Shown here: in pieces, positions 20,105-28,993 of the stretch
How the letters are laid out: each line of letters opens with the position of its first letter
Numbering within the stretch: the first letter of the stretch is position 1
Assembly (NCBI GenBank): GCA_020444045.1
Contig: JAHLLS010000001.1
Span: 468,047-532,046 of the forward strand
Reading direction: 5' to 3'
DNA from: Deltaproteobacteria bacterium
Lineage (GTDB): Bacteria > Desulfobacterota > Desulfobacteria > Desulfobacterales > UBA5852
DNA length: 64,000 bases
Notes under the pieces: generated by a model
Told to the model about the DNA's origin: nothing
Seen by the model: only the letters and a program-made list of their open reading frames with translations
Database searches by the model: none
Translations under genes and position numbers: made by a program

Positions 20105-20737
20105 TTAAAATAGGGCAGTAACCTTGTCGTTGCGCGATGACAGGTAGAAATGCCACAGAACCCTGGCGGCAATGGCGCGCCATGGACGCCAGGCGCGACC
20201 CAGGGCGTCAAATCGTTCCTCGGAGGGAAGGGCGGGAAGATGTTTGACCGCCTTCACGGCTGCCTTCAGAGCCAGGTCACCGCGGGGCCATATGTCCGGT
20301 CGCCGCAAGGCCATCAACAGATAGATATCGGCGGTCCAGGGACCGATCCCTTTCATCTGCACCAAGGCTTTGTGGGCCTCGGCATCCGGCAGTCGGTTCA
20401 ATCGCGTCAGCGAAAGCTTTTGGGTAGCGACGGCCTCCGCCAAGTGTTTACAGTAGGCCAGTTTCTGGCGTGTAAGCCCTGCGCTTTTGAGGTGCGCCTC
20501 ATCCATCTGGCGAAAGCGAACCGCGGAAAAAGGGACGACCAGCTCGGCCAGGCGCAGATAAACGGCACGTGCCGATGCCAGTGAAACCTGCTGTTCCAGA
20601 ATGATACGCACCAGCGTGGCAAAACAGGGGTTGCGGCGCCACATGGGCGGCGGTCCATAGCGATCGACGACACGCGCCAGGTCGGGATCGCGGGAAACAA
20701 GGGCGCCCAGTCCCCGTTGAAATGAGGATGGTGTCAA
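20105..20737 (-). CDS. DNA-3-methyladenine glycosylase II family protein
   Basis: The HhH-GPD fold is clear: helix-hairpin-helix LVQMKGIGPWTADIYLL followed by the catalytic-aspartate region WPRGDLALKAAV. AlkA-type enzymes excise alkylated bases in base-excision repair. The open frame extends upstream to 20950, but its first 30 codons lie inside a palindromic repeat (20859-20981), so that extension is unlikely to be protein. A TTG at 20737 gives about 210 residues, the usual size of the short members, but it lacks a good ribosome site, so the start is uncertain. No iron-sulfur cysteines are present. Confidence 0.82.
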   Translation of the reverse strand: MTPSSFQRGLGALVSRDPDLARVVDRYGPPPMWRRNPCFATLVRIILEQQVSLASARAVYLRLAELVVPFSAVRFRQMDEAHLKSAGLTRQKLAYCKHLAEAVATQKLSLTRLNRLPDAEAHKALVQMKGIGPWTADIYLLMALRRPDIWPRGDLALKAAVKAVKHLPALPSEERFDALGRAWRPWRAIAARVLWHFYLSSRNDKVTALF

Positions 20738-20858
20738 TGCCGTCGGCGCTTTGATGTGGGGACTCCTCGGGTTTGATGCGAACCGGCCACAGCCCGTGTC
20801 GCTCGGCAGACGTGTTCGCTTATTGAGGTGCTTCGGGAGCGTATCGCGGCTCAAATTT

Positions 20859-20981
20859 GACGGTTTCGTAAGAAGTCCGATATCGGCGTTACGCGAATCC
20901 ATCGTCACTGCGGCGTACCACAAGTACGCCTCTTTCCTCTGAATTCGCAAGTCTTGATCTCGAACTTCTTACGAAACCGTC
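20859..20981. repeat. Large imperfect palindrome (REP/MITE-like)
   Basis: Perfect 18-bp terminal inverted repeats, GACGGTTTCGTAAGAAGT (20859-20876) and its complement (20964-20981), enclose further imperfect pairing. The centre has a hairpin GGCGTAC/GTACGCC. The 123-bp element can fold into one long hairpin. No coding capacity of its own. Confidence 0.75.
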
Positions 20982-21195
20982 TGAAATCGGATTTTTTATG
21001 AGCCTATCAAATTTCTTTTGGACGATAGAAACAGGTAGCGATAACTAAACATTCTTCACCCTAACGGCAAAAGCCCCCGATGTAAAGATTCCCCTTGAGA
21101 TTATTACCATTTTTGCATACCTATTTGTAAAAACGCCCTGGGTAAACAATACTTGTGCCCCAGGCGCATGAATCGTCAAAAGGGAGATCGGCAGC

Positions 21196-22110
21196 ATGGG
21201 TTTTAACGATGTGGAAACAACGCGTGCAACGCTGGAAGAGGCCGGTTACGTCTGCACCACGGAAATCGCCACGGTGGTGTTCCTGGCGGCGGCGGGCGAC
21301 AAGCCGGTGCTGGTGGAGGGACCGGCGGGCGTGGGTAAGACCGAACTGGCCAAGGCGGTCGCCCAGGGCCTGGGGCGCGAACTGATTCGCCTGCAATGCT
21401 ACGAGGGGCTGGACGAAGCCAAGGCCCTCTATGAATGGGAATATGCCAAACAATTGCTCTACACGCAGATCGTGCGGGACAAGATCAGCGACGTGGTGGC
21501 CGGTGCCCAAACCCTGGGCGAAGCCGTGGACGGCATTGCCGCTGAAGCGGACGCCTTTTTCTCGGAGCGCTTCCTGCTGCCGCGACCACTGTTAAAAGCC
21601 ATTGTCGCGCCGGAGCCGGCGGTGCTGCTCATTGACGAGATCGATAAGGCCGATCCCGAGTTCGAGGCCTTTCTTCTGGAACTGTTAAGCGACTTTCAGG
21701 TGACGATTCCCGAACTTGGTACCCGCCGGGCCGTTCATGTGCCGTTCGTGGTGCTGACTTCCAACAGTTTCCGTGACATGAGTGACGCCCTCAAACGTCG
21801 CTGTCTGCACCTGTACATCGACTATCCGGGACCGGAAATCGAGCGGGAGATCGTCGCCCGTCGTATTCCCGACCTTTCCGGCCGGCTGGCCGACCAGATG
21901 ATCGCCGCCATGGCGCGTATCCGGCGACTCGATCTGAAGAAAAAACCCAGCATTTCCGAAACGCTGGACTGGGCCCGGGCCCTGATCAGTCTCCAGCTGG
22001 AAACCCTTTCGCCGGAGGCGGTCATCGCGACCCTCAACGTGATTTGCAAACATCGCGAAGACGCCGCGTGCGTGCGCCGGGAATTGGACCAGGTCGTAAA
22101 CTTCCACTAG
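21196..22110 (+). CDS. MoxR-type AAA+ ATPase
   Basis: 304 residues with Walker A GPAGVGKTELAK (about residue 37), Walker B VLLIDEIDKAD (about 137), sensor 1 VVLTSNSFRDMSDALKRR including the arginine finger, and a C-terminal lid. MoxR ATPases remodel or activate partner proteins together with a von Willebrand-A protein. Exactly such a gene follows 49 bp downstream, and a divergent acyl-CoA-dehydrogenase-like gene overlaps that one. GGAG lies 9 nt before the ATG. By analogy with CoxD/CoxE, the pair may mature a metalloenzyme, but no obvious client other than the third gene is nearby. Confidence 0.93.
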   Translation: MGFNDVETTRATLEEAGYVCTTEIATVVFLAAAGDKPVLVEGPAGVGKTELAKAVAQGLGRELIRLQCYEGLDEAKALYEWEYAKQLLYTQIVRDKISDVVAGAQTLGEAVDGIAAEADAFFSERFLLPRPLLKAIVAPEPAVLLIDEIDKADPEFEAFLLELLSDFQVTIPELGTRRAVHVPFVVLTSNSFRDMSDALKRRCLHLYIDYPGPEIEREIVARRIPDLSGRLADQMIAAMARIRRLDLKKKPSISETLDWARALISLQLETLSPEAVIATLNVICKHREDAACVRRELDQVVNFH

Positions 22111-22159
22111 TGGTGACTGGCTGGTGCCTTGACAGAAGAGGCGGGACACAGGGGATGTC

Positions 22160-23548
22160 ATGGAAGCGATGATCCTTAAATTCGTGGCATCGGCCCGGGC
22201 TGCCGGGATGCGTATCTCTACGGCCGAGACGCTGGACTGCCTGGCCCAGCTGCCGCGTGTGGATGTCCTGGACGAGCGTCAATTTTCCACCGTAATGCGG
22301 GCGAATTTTGCCAAAAGCCGGCTGGAGCGGGCCCGCTTCGATCATCTCTACCAGCTTTTTTTTCATGAAATCCGGGAAGATCTCGACCCGGCGTCCGTCT
22401 CTCTGGCCGGGCACATGGAAACCCTTCAGCAAGTCCTCCTGTCGCTCGAGCCCCAGATGCCGGCCATGGCGGCCATTGCGGAATTCCTGGCGGCCGAACC
22501 GGCAGCATACCTGAAGATGTTGCAGGAAATGCAATCCGAAGGCAACACGGCGGCCGGCGGGCCCCGAGGGGCGGGCTCCAATCTGGGCAGCCTGGTTCGG
22601 CGACTGCCCATCCTGCGCGCCTTGCACCGGGCCCGCGATACCGTGAATGATTTTCTGCAGGCGAACTGGGACCAGATCCACTGGGAAACCCGCCAGGCGT
22701 TAAAGCGGCACGTTGACCGTCGCCTGGAAACGGCGCGACGGCTCCTGGCCGACAATGGCCCGCCGCTGATTGTGGGGGACGAAAAAAAGATCGCCACAGC
22801 GGATGGTTACGGCGAGCTGGGTCGGCAGCCGTTTGCCAACTTGTCGCCGGGGGAACTGGTCCGCCTGCGGGATGTGATCGCCCAACTGGTGCGCAAGCTG
22901 AAGGATATGGTCAGCCTCCGCTATGCCGCCCGTTCCCGGGGAATCCTGGACGTCAAGCGCACCCTGCGGGCAGCGTCCCGCACCCAGGGGATTCCGATCG
23001 GGTTGCGGTTTCGCCGCAAGCCACCGTGCAAAGGCCGGATTGTCGTGCTTTGCGATGTGTCCGGATCGGTCTGGTCGTCGGCCCGTTTCATGCTTGCCAT
23101 GCTATACGCCCTCCAGGAGTGCTTTGACCGGGTGAAGAGTTTCGTCTTTATCGATGAACCCATCGAGGTCACCCACTATTTCGACGATTTCGATATCGAG
23201 CGGGCCCTGGAAGACATTCTCCATTGTCCGGACATTGCCTATGGCGCCGCCACCGACTACGGGCGCACCCTGCGCCTGTTCAAGGCCCGGCACATGGACA
23301 CCATCAACAAGAAAACCACCGTCATTATCATCGGGGATGGACGCACCAATTACGGCAACCCCGAAGAAGGCATCCTGGAGGAAATTCGTGACCGCAGTCG
23401 CCGAACCATCTGGCTCAACCCGGAAACGGAACAGTTCTGGAATTCGGGCGACAGTGAAATGCGCACCTACGAAGTTCTCTGCAACGAAGTGCGCGCCTGC
23501 TGGAATCTCAACCAGCTGGCGGCGTTCATCCAGGATTTGGTCCTATGA
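22160..23548 (+). CDS. VWA-domain protein (CoxE-like)
   Basis: 462 residues. The C-terminal half is a von Willebrand factor A domain with the metal-ion site DVSGSVWSS (about residue 299) and later VIIIGDGRTNYGNP. The N-terminal half is helical and Arg-rich, as in CoxE-type partners of MoxR ATPases. The stop codon overlaps the start of the next gene (ATGA), so translation is coupled. Together with the upstream ATPase it should form a chaperone or insertase module; the client is inferred, not shown. Confidence 0.9.
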   Translation: MEAMILKFVASARAAGMRISTAETLDCLAQLPRVDVLDERQFSTVMRANFAKSRLERARFDHLYQLFFHEIREDLDPASVSLAGHMETLQQVLLSLEPQMPAMAAIAEFLAAEPAAYLKMLQEMQSEGNTAAGGPRGAGSNLGSLVRRLPILRALHRARDTVNDFLQANWDQIHWETRQALKRHVDRRLETARRLLADNGPPLIVGDEKKIATADGYGELGRQPFANLSPGELVRLRDVIAQLVRKLKDMVSLRYAARSRGILDVKRTLRAASRTQGIPIGLRFRRKPPCKGRIVVLCDVSGSVWSSARFMLAMLYALQECFDRVKSFVFIDEPIEVTHYFDDFDIERALEDILHCPDIAYGAATDYGRTLRLFKARHMDTINKKTTVIIIGDGRTNYGNPEEGILEEIRDRSRRTIWLNPETEQFWNSGDSEMRTYEVLCNEVRACWNLNQLAAFIQDLVL

Positions 23549-24489
23549 CCGCTGCCGATCTCGCCGTAGTCGACTATTTACTGCAAGCCGCGGTTGCGCC
23601 AACCAGGATCACCGTCTTTTCCGAATGGACTGAGGCCTGGAAGTCCTTGGTCTCCCTTTGGGAATGCCCCGTCGATCGCGCGCTGGCAGGCGGTTTTGCC
23701 GCCGACCGCCCAACCTGGGCCTTTGCCGCCGGCTACCAGGCGGCGCTCCAACGCCTGCTGCCGGCGGCTGATCCGGCCCGGATTGCGGCTATTTGTATCA
23801 CCGAAAAGGGCGGCCCGCATCCGGCTCGCATTCAATGCCGGCTTAAAACGGATACCGAAACCGAATTCCGCTGGCGTCTTGACGGTACCAAAGCATTTGT
23901 CTCCGGGGCCGGCGAGGCGGAAATCCTTTACGTGGCGGCATCCACCGGTATGACGCCCAAAGGCCGCAACATCCTGCGCATGGTTTCGGTTCCTGCGGAC
24001 AGTGCCGGGGTAACCGTTGTCTCTCGCCCGTCTCTGGGAATGGTGCCGGAAATGCCCCATGGGCAGGTTCGGTTCGAGGCGGTATCGCTGGCGCACGAGG
24101 CCCTGTGGCCTGGTGACGGCTACACCGGGGCCATCAAACCGTTTCGCACCCTGGAGGATCTGCATGTGACGGGGGCTTTCCTGGGCTGGCTTTTTGCGGT
24201 CGGGCGCCGCTTCGGCTGGCCTGCTGCGATAAAGGAAACGATGGTGCCACTGATGGTGGCCGTGCGAAGCCTTGCGCTGGCACCGCCTCTCGATCCTCAT
24301 GTGCACATTGCGCTTGGGGGACTGCTGGCCCAGGTGCATTTTTTGCTGGAGGAGATCACTCCCCTGTGGCCAATGACCGATGCCCGGGTGCGTGAATGGT
24401 GGCTGCGGGACCGCAAGGTTCTCGACATCGCCGATACGCCGCGGCAGCGTCGCCTGGATGCGGCGCGGTTGCATTACGGCTGGGCCTGA
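23545..24489 (+). CDS. Divergent acyl-CoA-dehydrogenase-like protein
   Basis: 314 residues. The middle resembles the beta-domain of acyl-CoA dehydrogenases: ICITEKGG, WRLDGTKAFVSGAGEAEILYVAA and VVSRPSLGMVPEMPHGQVRFEAV follow the order seen in that family. The first and last helical domains are short (the family is usually about 380 residues), and no catalytic glutamate can be placed. FAD binding is therefore uncertain. It overlaps the VWA gene by 4 nt and appears to be the client or third component of the MoxR-VWA module. Confidence 0.65.
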   Translation: MTAADLAVVDYLLQAAVAPTRITVFSEWTEAWKSLVSLWECPVDRALAGGFAADRPTWAFAAGYQAALQRLLPAADPARIAAICITEKGGPHPARIQCRLKTDTETEFRWRLDGTKAFVSGAGEAEILYVAASTGMTPKGRNILRMVSVPADSAGVTVVSRPSLGMVPEMPHGQVRFEAVSLAHEALWPGDGYTGAIKPFRTLEDLHVTGAFLGWLFAVGRRFGWPAAIKETMVPLMVAVRSLALAPPLDPHVHIALGGLLAQVHFLLEEITPLWPMTDARVREWWLRDRKVLDIADTPRQRRLDAARLHYGWA

Positions 24490-24621
24490 TGGCTTTTACT
24501 GCCCGGCGTGCGCAGCACCACGTTCCGATGCGGGTTTCAACGGTTTCATATTTCCCCGGAAGCATTGCCAGTGGGGATGATTTGTTGTATTCGAGGGATG
24601 ACTCAAGCCGGCGGGAAACAG

Positions 24622-25701
24622 ATGGATTCCAAATCAGACGCTAACATGTTGGAAGAGCGATCAGCGGCCCTGGAACAGGAAAAAGCCAGGCGAAAGGCTG
24701 CTGAAGCCAAGATACAGGAAATCGAACAAGAGACCCGGGATGCGTTGCAAGACGCCGCGGATTCGGAAACACAGCTCGAAGAGGCCATCAGCCGGGTCAA
24801 TACCATGGCCATGGAAGCCGAGGTCGCCGCCCTTGAAATGAGCCAGATTTTCAACGCCACCTCGGACGGGATTTGCGTCATCAACAAGGATTTCCAGATC
24901 TCCAAATACAATCGGATTTTGCAAGACATGATGGCCGGCATGGGTCATGAAATGAGCAAGGAGACCTGCAGCGATGTCTTCGGTCATGCGTTCTGCAAGA
25001 CCAAGCAATGCCTGATGAACCGCATTGTGAAAGAAGGCCATGACCGGATTGAAGAAGAAATTGAAATGGCGTCCGCCGCCGGCGGCAAGCGAACACTGAT
25101 TGTCACGGCCCAGCCCCTGCTGGACCTGACCGCCGACACGATCGGTATCGTGGCAAGCTACACGGATATCACCGACCGCAAGCAAATTGAGGAAGAATTG
25201 CGCCGGCTGGCGACCACCGATCCCCTGACCGGTGCTTATAACCGACGGCAATTCATGGAACGCGCCCAGGAAGAAATCGATCGGAGCAAACGCTATAACA
25301 CCCCCTTGACATTGTTGATGCTCGATATCGACCACTTCAAGGCCGTCAACGATACCTTTGGCCATGATGCCGGCGATGCGGTGCTGAAACGCATGGTCCG
25401 CGAAAGCATGATCCAGCTGCGGGGCTCCGATATCTTTTGCCGGTTGGGAGGCGAAGAGTTTGCCGCTATTCTCACCCACACGGCACCGGCGCAAGGCATC
25501 CTGGCGGCCGAACGCCTCCGCAAGGCGCTGAAGGCGTTGGAGGTGAACACCGCCACCGGCCCGGTCTGTTTCACCGTCAGCATCGGTGTGGCATCTCTGG
25601 TGCAGGCCGACCTGTCGCTCGAACAGATCATGAAAAAAGCGGATGATGCTCTGTATGCGGCCAAAGACCAGGGAAGAGACCGGGTTGTCACGGCTGAATA
25701 G
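24622..25701 (+). CDS. PAS-GGDEF diguanylate cyclase
   Basis: About 359 residues: an N-terminal coiled coil (about 5-75), a PAS domain (about 80-190, with the cysteine pair HAFCKTKQC), and a GGDEF domain (about 195-355) beginning TDPLTGAYNRRQF. The active site is GGEEF, and RGSD exactly five residues before it forms an inhibitory I-site. The product should be cyclic di-GMP. ATG at 24622 is preferred because the coiled coil begins there; earlier in-frame ATGs at 24577 and 24598 lack convincing ribosome sites. No transmembrane segment, so it probably senses a cytosolic cue. Confidence 0.9.
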   Translation: MDSKSDANMLEERSAALEQEKARRKAAEAKIQEIEQETRDALQDAADSETQLEEAISRVNTMAMEAEVAALEMSQIFNATSDGICVINKDFQISKYNRILQDMMAGMGHEMSKETCSDVFGHAFCKTKQCLMNRIVKEGHDRIEEEIEMASAAGGKRTLIVTAQPLLDLTADTIGIVASYTDITDRKQIEEELRRLATTDPLTGAYNRRQFMERAQEEIDRSKRYNTPLTLLMLDIDHFKAVNDTFGHDAGDAVLKRMVRESMIQLRGSDIFCRLGGEEFAAILTHTAPAQGILAAERLRKALKALEVNTATGPVCFTVSIGVASLVQADLSLEQIMKKADDALYAAKDQGRDRVVTAE

Positions 25702-26216
25702 AACATCAAAAAACAAGTCTCGCCGGCCATGGCCCAAATGACCGAGGCCCTCTCCCCCCTCGACCGGCTCACGAACGGGTTCACCGAGAAATAAGCGTGT
25801 CAGTACGAATCCCTTTTTCTACGTTTTCATAATAACCCTCAAGTTATTTCCCGGATGTCCAATAAATATCCTGGGAACCACGCTGAATCGTTCGGTTCCG
25901 CGACGATAAATCACAACGTCACGTCAAGTCGATAATGGCTATAAAAATAGGGATCATCGAATGTTGCGAGATGGCCGTCTATTTTTAGGCCTCAGATCGA
26001 AGCCGGCCTTGAGGCGACCACCTAAAGCCAAAATCAGTCGACTTCAAGAAGAGAAGAAAAAAATGCCCTGTAGCAAGTTTTTACTTTGACAGGCCATAGG
26101 CGGCGTAGTAAATCACGTCGCTTTTATAATGGACAGGCTTGATCGCGAGGCGTCGTTGCTGGACCCTTTGACCGCGAACCCATCGCACAACTAACGAATT
26201 TTAAGCGAGGTCTATC
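25702..26216 (+). other. 515-bp intergenic stretch, no gene seen
   Basis: Between the diguanylate cyclase and the Hint-domain lipoprotein. No ORF with a ribosome site and no recognised riboswitch were found; I looked for a cyclic-di-GMP (GEMM) motif because of the neighbour. The sequence is AT-richer than surrounding genes. Confidence 0.45.
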
Positions 26217-27083
26217 TTGGGAAAAAAACCAATACGCCACAGGACACGAGCGGCAGGGATGGTCGTGTTTGCATTACTCATTTTTCCAATGGGGTGCGTG
26301 CCATCCGGGCCCGCACCTTCTTACACACCACCCCCAAAAGTCGCCGATTCGCCGCCGCCAGCTCCCCGGACGATCCAGGAGGTCGATGCGGAAATTGACC
26401 GCCTGGAAAAGCACATCGATGGCCTCGGTGAATACGAAAAGCAACAGCGTAAGATCGGTGTGATCAACGACGTGAAAAACTATAAGAGCAGAGGGTGGAC
26501 CAAAGGCGACGGCAAAGCAAGCTACGAGGACGTTGCCGACCGGGCTTATGCCCAGGCCGCCGCCACCGAGAAGGAAATTCAGCGGCTGAAAAGAAAACTG
26601 GCCAAGACCCAACAGGAAAAACAGGCCATCCTCTCACAGTCCGCCGGTTGTTTCTTACCCGAGGCACTGGTGAAAATGGAAGACGGGTCTTTCAAGCCTT
26701 TTTTGCAGATCGAACCCGGCGACAAGGTTATGACCTACGATATCGGCTATGACACGCTGGTGACCCGCCCGGTGACCGAACTTTATACGGTCGACGCCAA
26801 TCATCTCTATACGATCAATGGCGAATTCATGACCACCGGGGGGGAAAGGCTCCTGACCCGGAACGGCTGGAAAAAAGTCCGCGACTTGAAAACGGGGGAT
26901 GCGGTTCATGTGGACGGCCGTATGGTTGAGATTGACAGCATCGCATACCACCGTGTGGACCAAACGCTGCACAACATGCAAGTGGAGGGCACCCATAATT
27001 TTTATGTGGTGACCGCCAGCGGTGCCAAATATCTCGTTCATAACACGAGCGGCGGTGGAAGTGGCGGCGGTGGTCCTAAATAA
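26217..27083 (+). CDS. Lipoprotein-like protein with C-terminal Hint (intein-like) domain
   Basis: 288 residues from a TTG start, with GAGG 7 nt upstream. An N-terminal hydrophobic segment ends in PMGC (Cys27), an imperfect lipobox. A Pro-rich linker and a helical coiled segment (about 50-140) follow. From Cys145 to Asn276 is a Hint fold: the block A start CFLPEALVKMEDGSF, an LKTGDAV element, a block F THNFYVV, and a block G end YLVHN followed by Thr277. The tail after Asn276 is only 12 residues (Gly/Ser-rich). The block B TxxH histidine appears replaced (TTGGER). Hint domains cleave or splice themselves; here this could release the tail or attach the protein. Activity is inferred. Confidence 0.8.
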   Translation: MGKKPIRHRTRAAGMVVFALLIFPMGCVPSGPAPSYTPPPKVADSPPPAPRTIQEVDAEIDRLEKHIDGLGEYEKQQRKIGVINDVKNYKSRGWTKGDGKASYEDVADRAYAQAAATEKEIQRLKRKLAKTQQEKQAILSQSAGCFLPEALVKMEDGSFKPFLQIEPGDKVMTYDIGYDTLVTRPVTELYTVDANHLYTINGEFMTTGGERLLTRNGWKKVRDLKTGDAVHVDGRMVEIDSIAYHRVDQTLHNMQVEGTHNFYVVTASGAKYLVHNTSGGGSGGGGPK

Positions 27084-27136
27084 ATAACGTTGGCCGATCT
27101 CATCATAACGATATGCATGCATCATTGGAGTCGCTC

Positions 27137-27946
27137 ATGAACAACGATCGATTGAATTCTGCGCTGGTTTTATTGCTGACCCTGCTTCTTATCACGGGAT
27201 GTGCGGGTTTTACCGACACGCTCAAGTCCGGCATGTCCAATACGGCCAACTATTTCAAGGCAAGTGCGGCCGAAACAGAAGGCGATGCGGCCTATCAGAA
27301 CAAGGATTACGCGAATGCGCTGGCGGCCTACCAGACGGCCGCGGAAGCCGGAGGTGAATACGGTCAGTTCATGCTGGCCAATATGTATCTGGCCGGCGAA
27401 GGCGTAAAGCGCGACCCAAAGAAATATTTGCACTGGATGCAGCAATCCGCCGACAATGGGTATCCGCCGGCCAACTATTTGATGGGATTGGCCTATCTTA
27501 CGCCGAATGCGGCCAAGGCGGCGCAGTATTTCGAAGCCGCCGCCAAGGAAGAGCATGGTACGGCCATGTACATGCTGGGCCTGATGTATGCCAGCGGAAT
27601 GGGGGTGGAACCCAGTGATCGGGAAGCGTTGCGCTGGTTTCGCTTGGCAAAGGCCCAAGGCGTTTCGGTTGAAGACCCGTTCCTGAACGCGGCCAGCATT
27701 CAAACCTATATGAAACAGGTCGATCAACAGGCCGTCCGATCGCGCCAAGCGGCATTTGAGCAGCAGAAAAGGGTGCGTGAAATCCAGCAACTCCTGACCG
27801 ATTTGGGATACGAACCAGGTCCGGTCGATGGCTTGTTCGGCAGTAAAACGCGTGCCGCCATTCAGACCTTTCAACGTGAAAAGGGGCTGGAACCGGATGG
27901 TCGCGCTACAGATAGCGTTCTCAACGCCTTGAAAAAGGCGCTTTGA
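27137..27946 (+). CDS. Sel1-repeat lipoprotein with peptidoglycan-binding domain
   Basis: About 269 residues. ATG at 27137 has GGAG 6 nt upstream and leads straight into a lipoprotein signal with lipobox ITGC. Three to four Sel1-type helical repeats (about 50-190, for example GQFMLANMYLAGEGV and AMYMLGLMYASGMGV) are followed by a charged helix. The C-terminus is a peptidoglycan-binding type 1 domain (about 205-269, LLTDLGYEPGPVDGLFGSKT). It likely anchors in the outer membrane and contacts the cell wall, offering Sel1 repeats for protein binding. It follows the Hint lipoprotein gene by about 50 bp and may be co-expressed with it. Confidence 0.88.
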   Translation: MNNDRLNSALVLLLTLLLITGCAGFTDTLKSGMSNTANYFKASAAETEGDAAYQNKDYANALAAYQTAAEAGGEYGQFMLANMYLAGEGVKRDPKKYLHWMQQSADNGYPPANYLMGLAYLTPNAAKAAQYFEAAAKEEHGTAMYMLGLMYASGMGVEPSDREALRWFRLAKAQGVSVEDPFLNAASIQTYMKQVDQQAVRSRQAAFEQQKRVREIQQLLTDLGYEPGPVDGLFGSKTRAAIQTFQREKGLEPDGRATDSVLNALKKAL

Positions 27947-28102
27947 ATCTACGGTCGCAAACGAACTAATTTTTAAAAGATGATTTGCGGACCGGCCAAA
28001 GCGTATCCGCCTGGTCGGTCTGTGAACGCAAGCCGCCAGTGGCAGACCTCCCCCGTGGTCCAATTTGAGCACGGCCGGAGGTAGCGCCATGCCCCCTATC
28101 CC

Positions 28103-28675
28103 CTATTCACCGACCATCTGGGCCATCATTTCCTGAAACCCTTCCACCGGGGCGCCTAAAGCGTCCGCCATACGATCCATGTAGTTAAAGAGGGACGTCA
28201 CGGCTACGGCTTCGAAGATTTCTTCTTCGCTGCAGCCATCGTTTTTAAGGCTTTTGATATCCTCTTCGGTCACTTTATACGCGTATCGAGTGGTTTTCTC
28301 CGCGAGGTGCAGCAGCTTTTTGGTTTTCTTGTCGATCAGGTCAGCGCCGTCCCCATCGTCGAGGATGCTTTTAACCTGTTCCCGGGTGAATCCTTGCGCC
28401 ATGACCATGGCGCTGTGGGCGTCGACTCAATAGGCGCAGGCGTTGATCTTGGACACATGGGCCGCAATCAGCTCCTTGGTGCTGCGGGGCAGGGCGTGGT
28501 CATCGATCATCAGCCGTTTGACATAGGTGACGATGGGCTCCAGCAGGTCCGGCCGGATGCTCTGGGCTACAAACACCTTCGGGACCGTCATAAACATCGA
28601 TTCCAGGGCCGCGTAGGTCACCTTGAGCCGGCCGCGGGCCTCTTCCGGGGGTGTTGTTTTCAGATAGTAGCTCAT
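28103..28675 (-). CDS. AhpD-like (carboxymuconolactone decarboxylase family) selenoprotein
   Basis: The frame from ATG 28675 (AAGGAG upstream) meets TGA at 28427-28429 and continues in the same frame to 28103, for 190 residues. The TGA falls in ACAY-U-VDAH, precisely where AhpD-family proteins have the second cysteine of CxxC followed by xxxH. Reading it as selenocysteine restores a full-length AhpD-like domain with a redox CxxU. A bacterial SECIS-like hairpin lies just after the TGA. AhpD-type proteins are cytosolic peroxidase or reductase components. Sec-containing AhpD-like proteins are known in bacteria; this one needs SelA/SelB from elsewhere in the genome. Treating the two halves as separate genes would be wrong. 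Confidence 0.9.
28396..28429 (-). promoter_or_regulatory. Bacterial SECIS element following UGA
   Basis: Thirteen nt after the UGA, GCGCCAT (28413-28407) pairs perfectly with ATGGCGC (28402-28396), leaving a 4-nt loop GGUC. The loop matches the GGUC core of the Escherichia coli fdhF SECIS, which SelB recognises. The UGA-to-loop distance of 20 nt lies within the bacterial range. The hairpin is inside the coding sequence, as expected for bacteria. Confidence 0.82.
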
Positions 28676-28993
28676 GCAGGTCTCCTTGCCGTCAATGGGG
28701 TGAATAATATCGGTGAAGATTACCGTATGGTTCCTTTAATCATAGGGACGGTTCCTCGTCTTTCAACAAGGAGGGGTGAAGCGGGCATGGTGTGCGAAAC
28801 GGGCGCCGGGCCGGGTATCATTTTGGTGTCATGGCAATTCGATTCTTGACAACCAACCGATTTAATGACAAAAATCGGGTATATCGAATATTATAACCCC
28901 ACTATCGGCCGCTTTGGAAAGCCCCACCCAACAGGAATTGAGGATGGGGACGCTTTTTACCCGTCATAACGGCCTGACTAGAGTGATACCTGA

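Noticed and set aside
20738..20950. N-terminal extension of the DNA glycosylase
   Set aside because: Its first 30 codons lie within a palindromic repeat and the resulting residues do not belong to the family.
28103..28408. Separate 101-residue protein downstream of the TGA
   Set aside because: Same frame as the upstream half, and the AhpD motif spans the TGA with a SECIS hairpin, so it is one selenoprotein.
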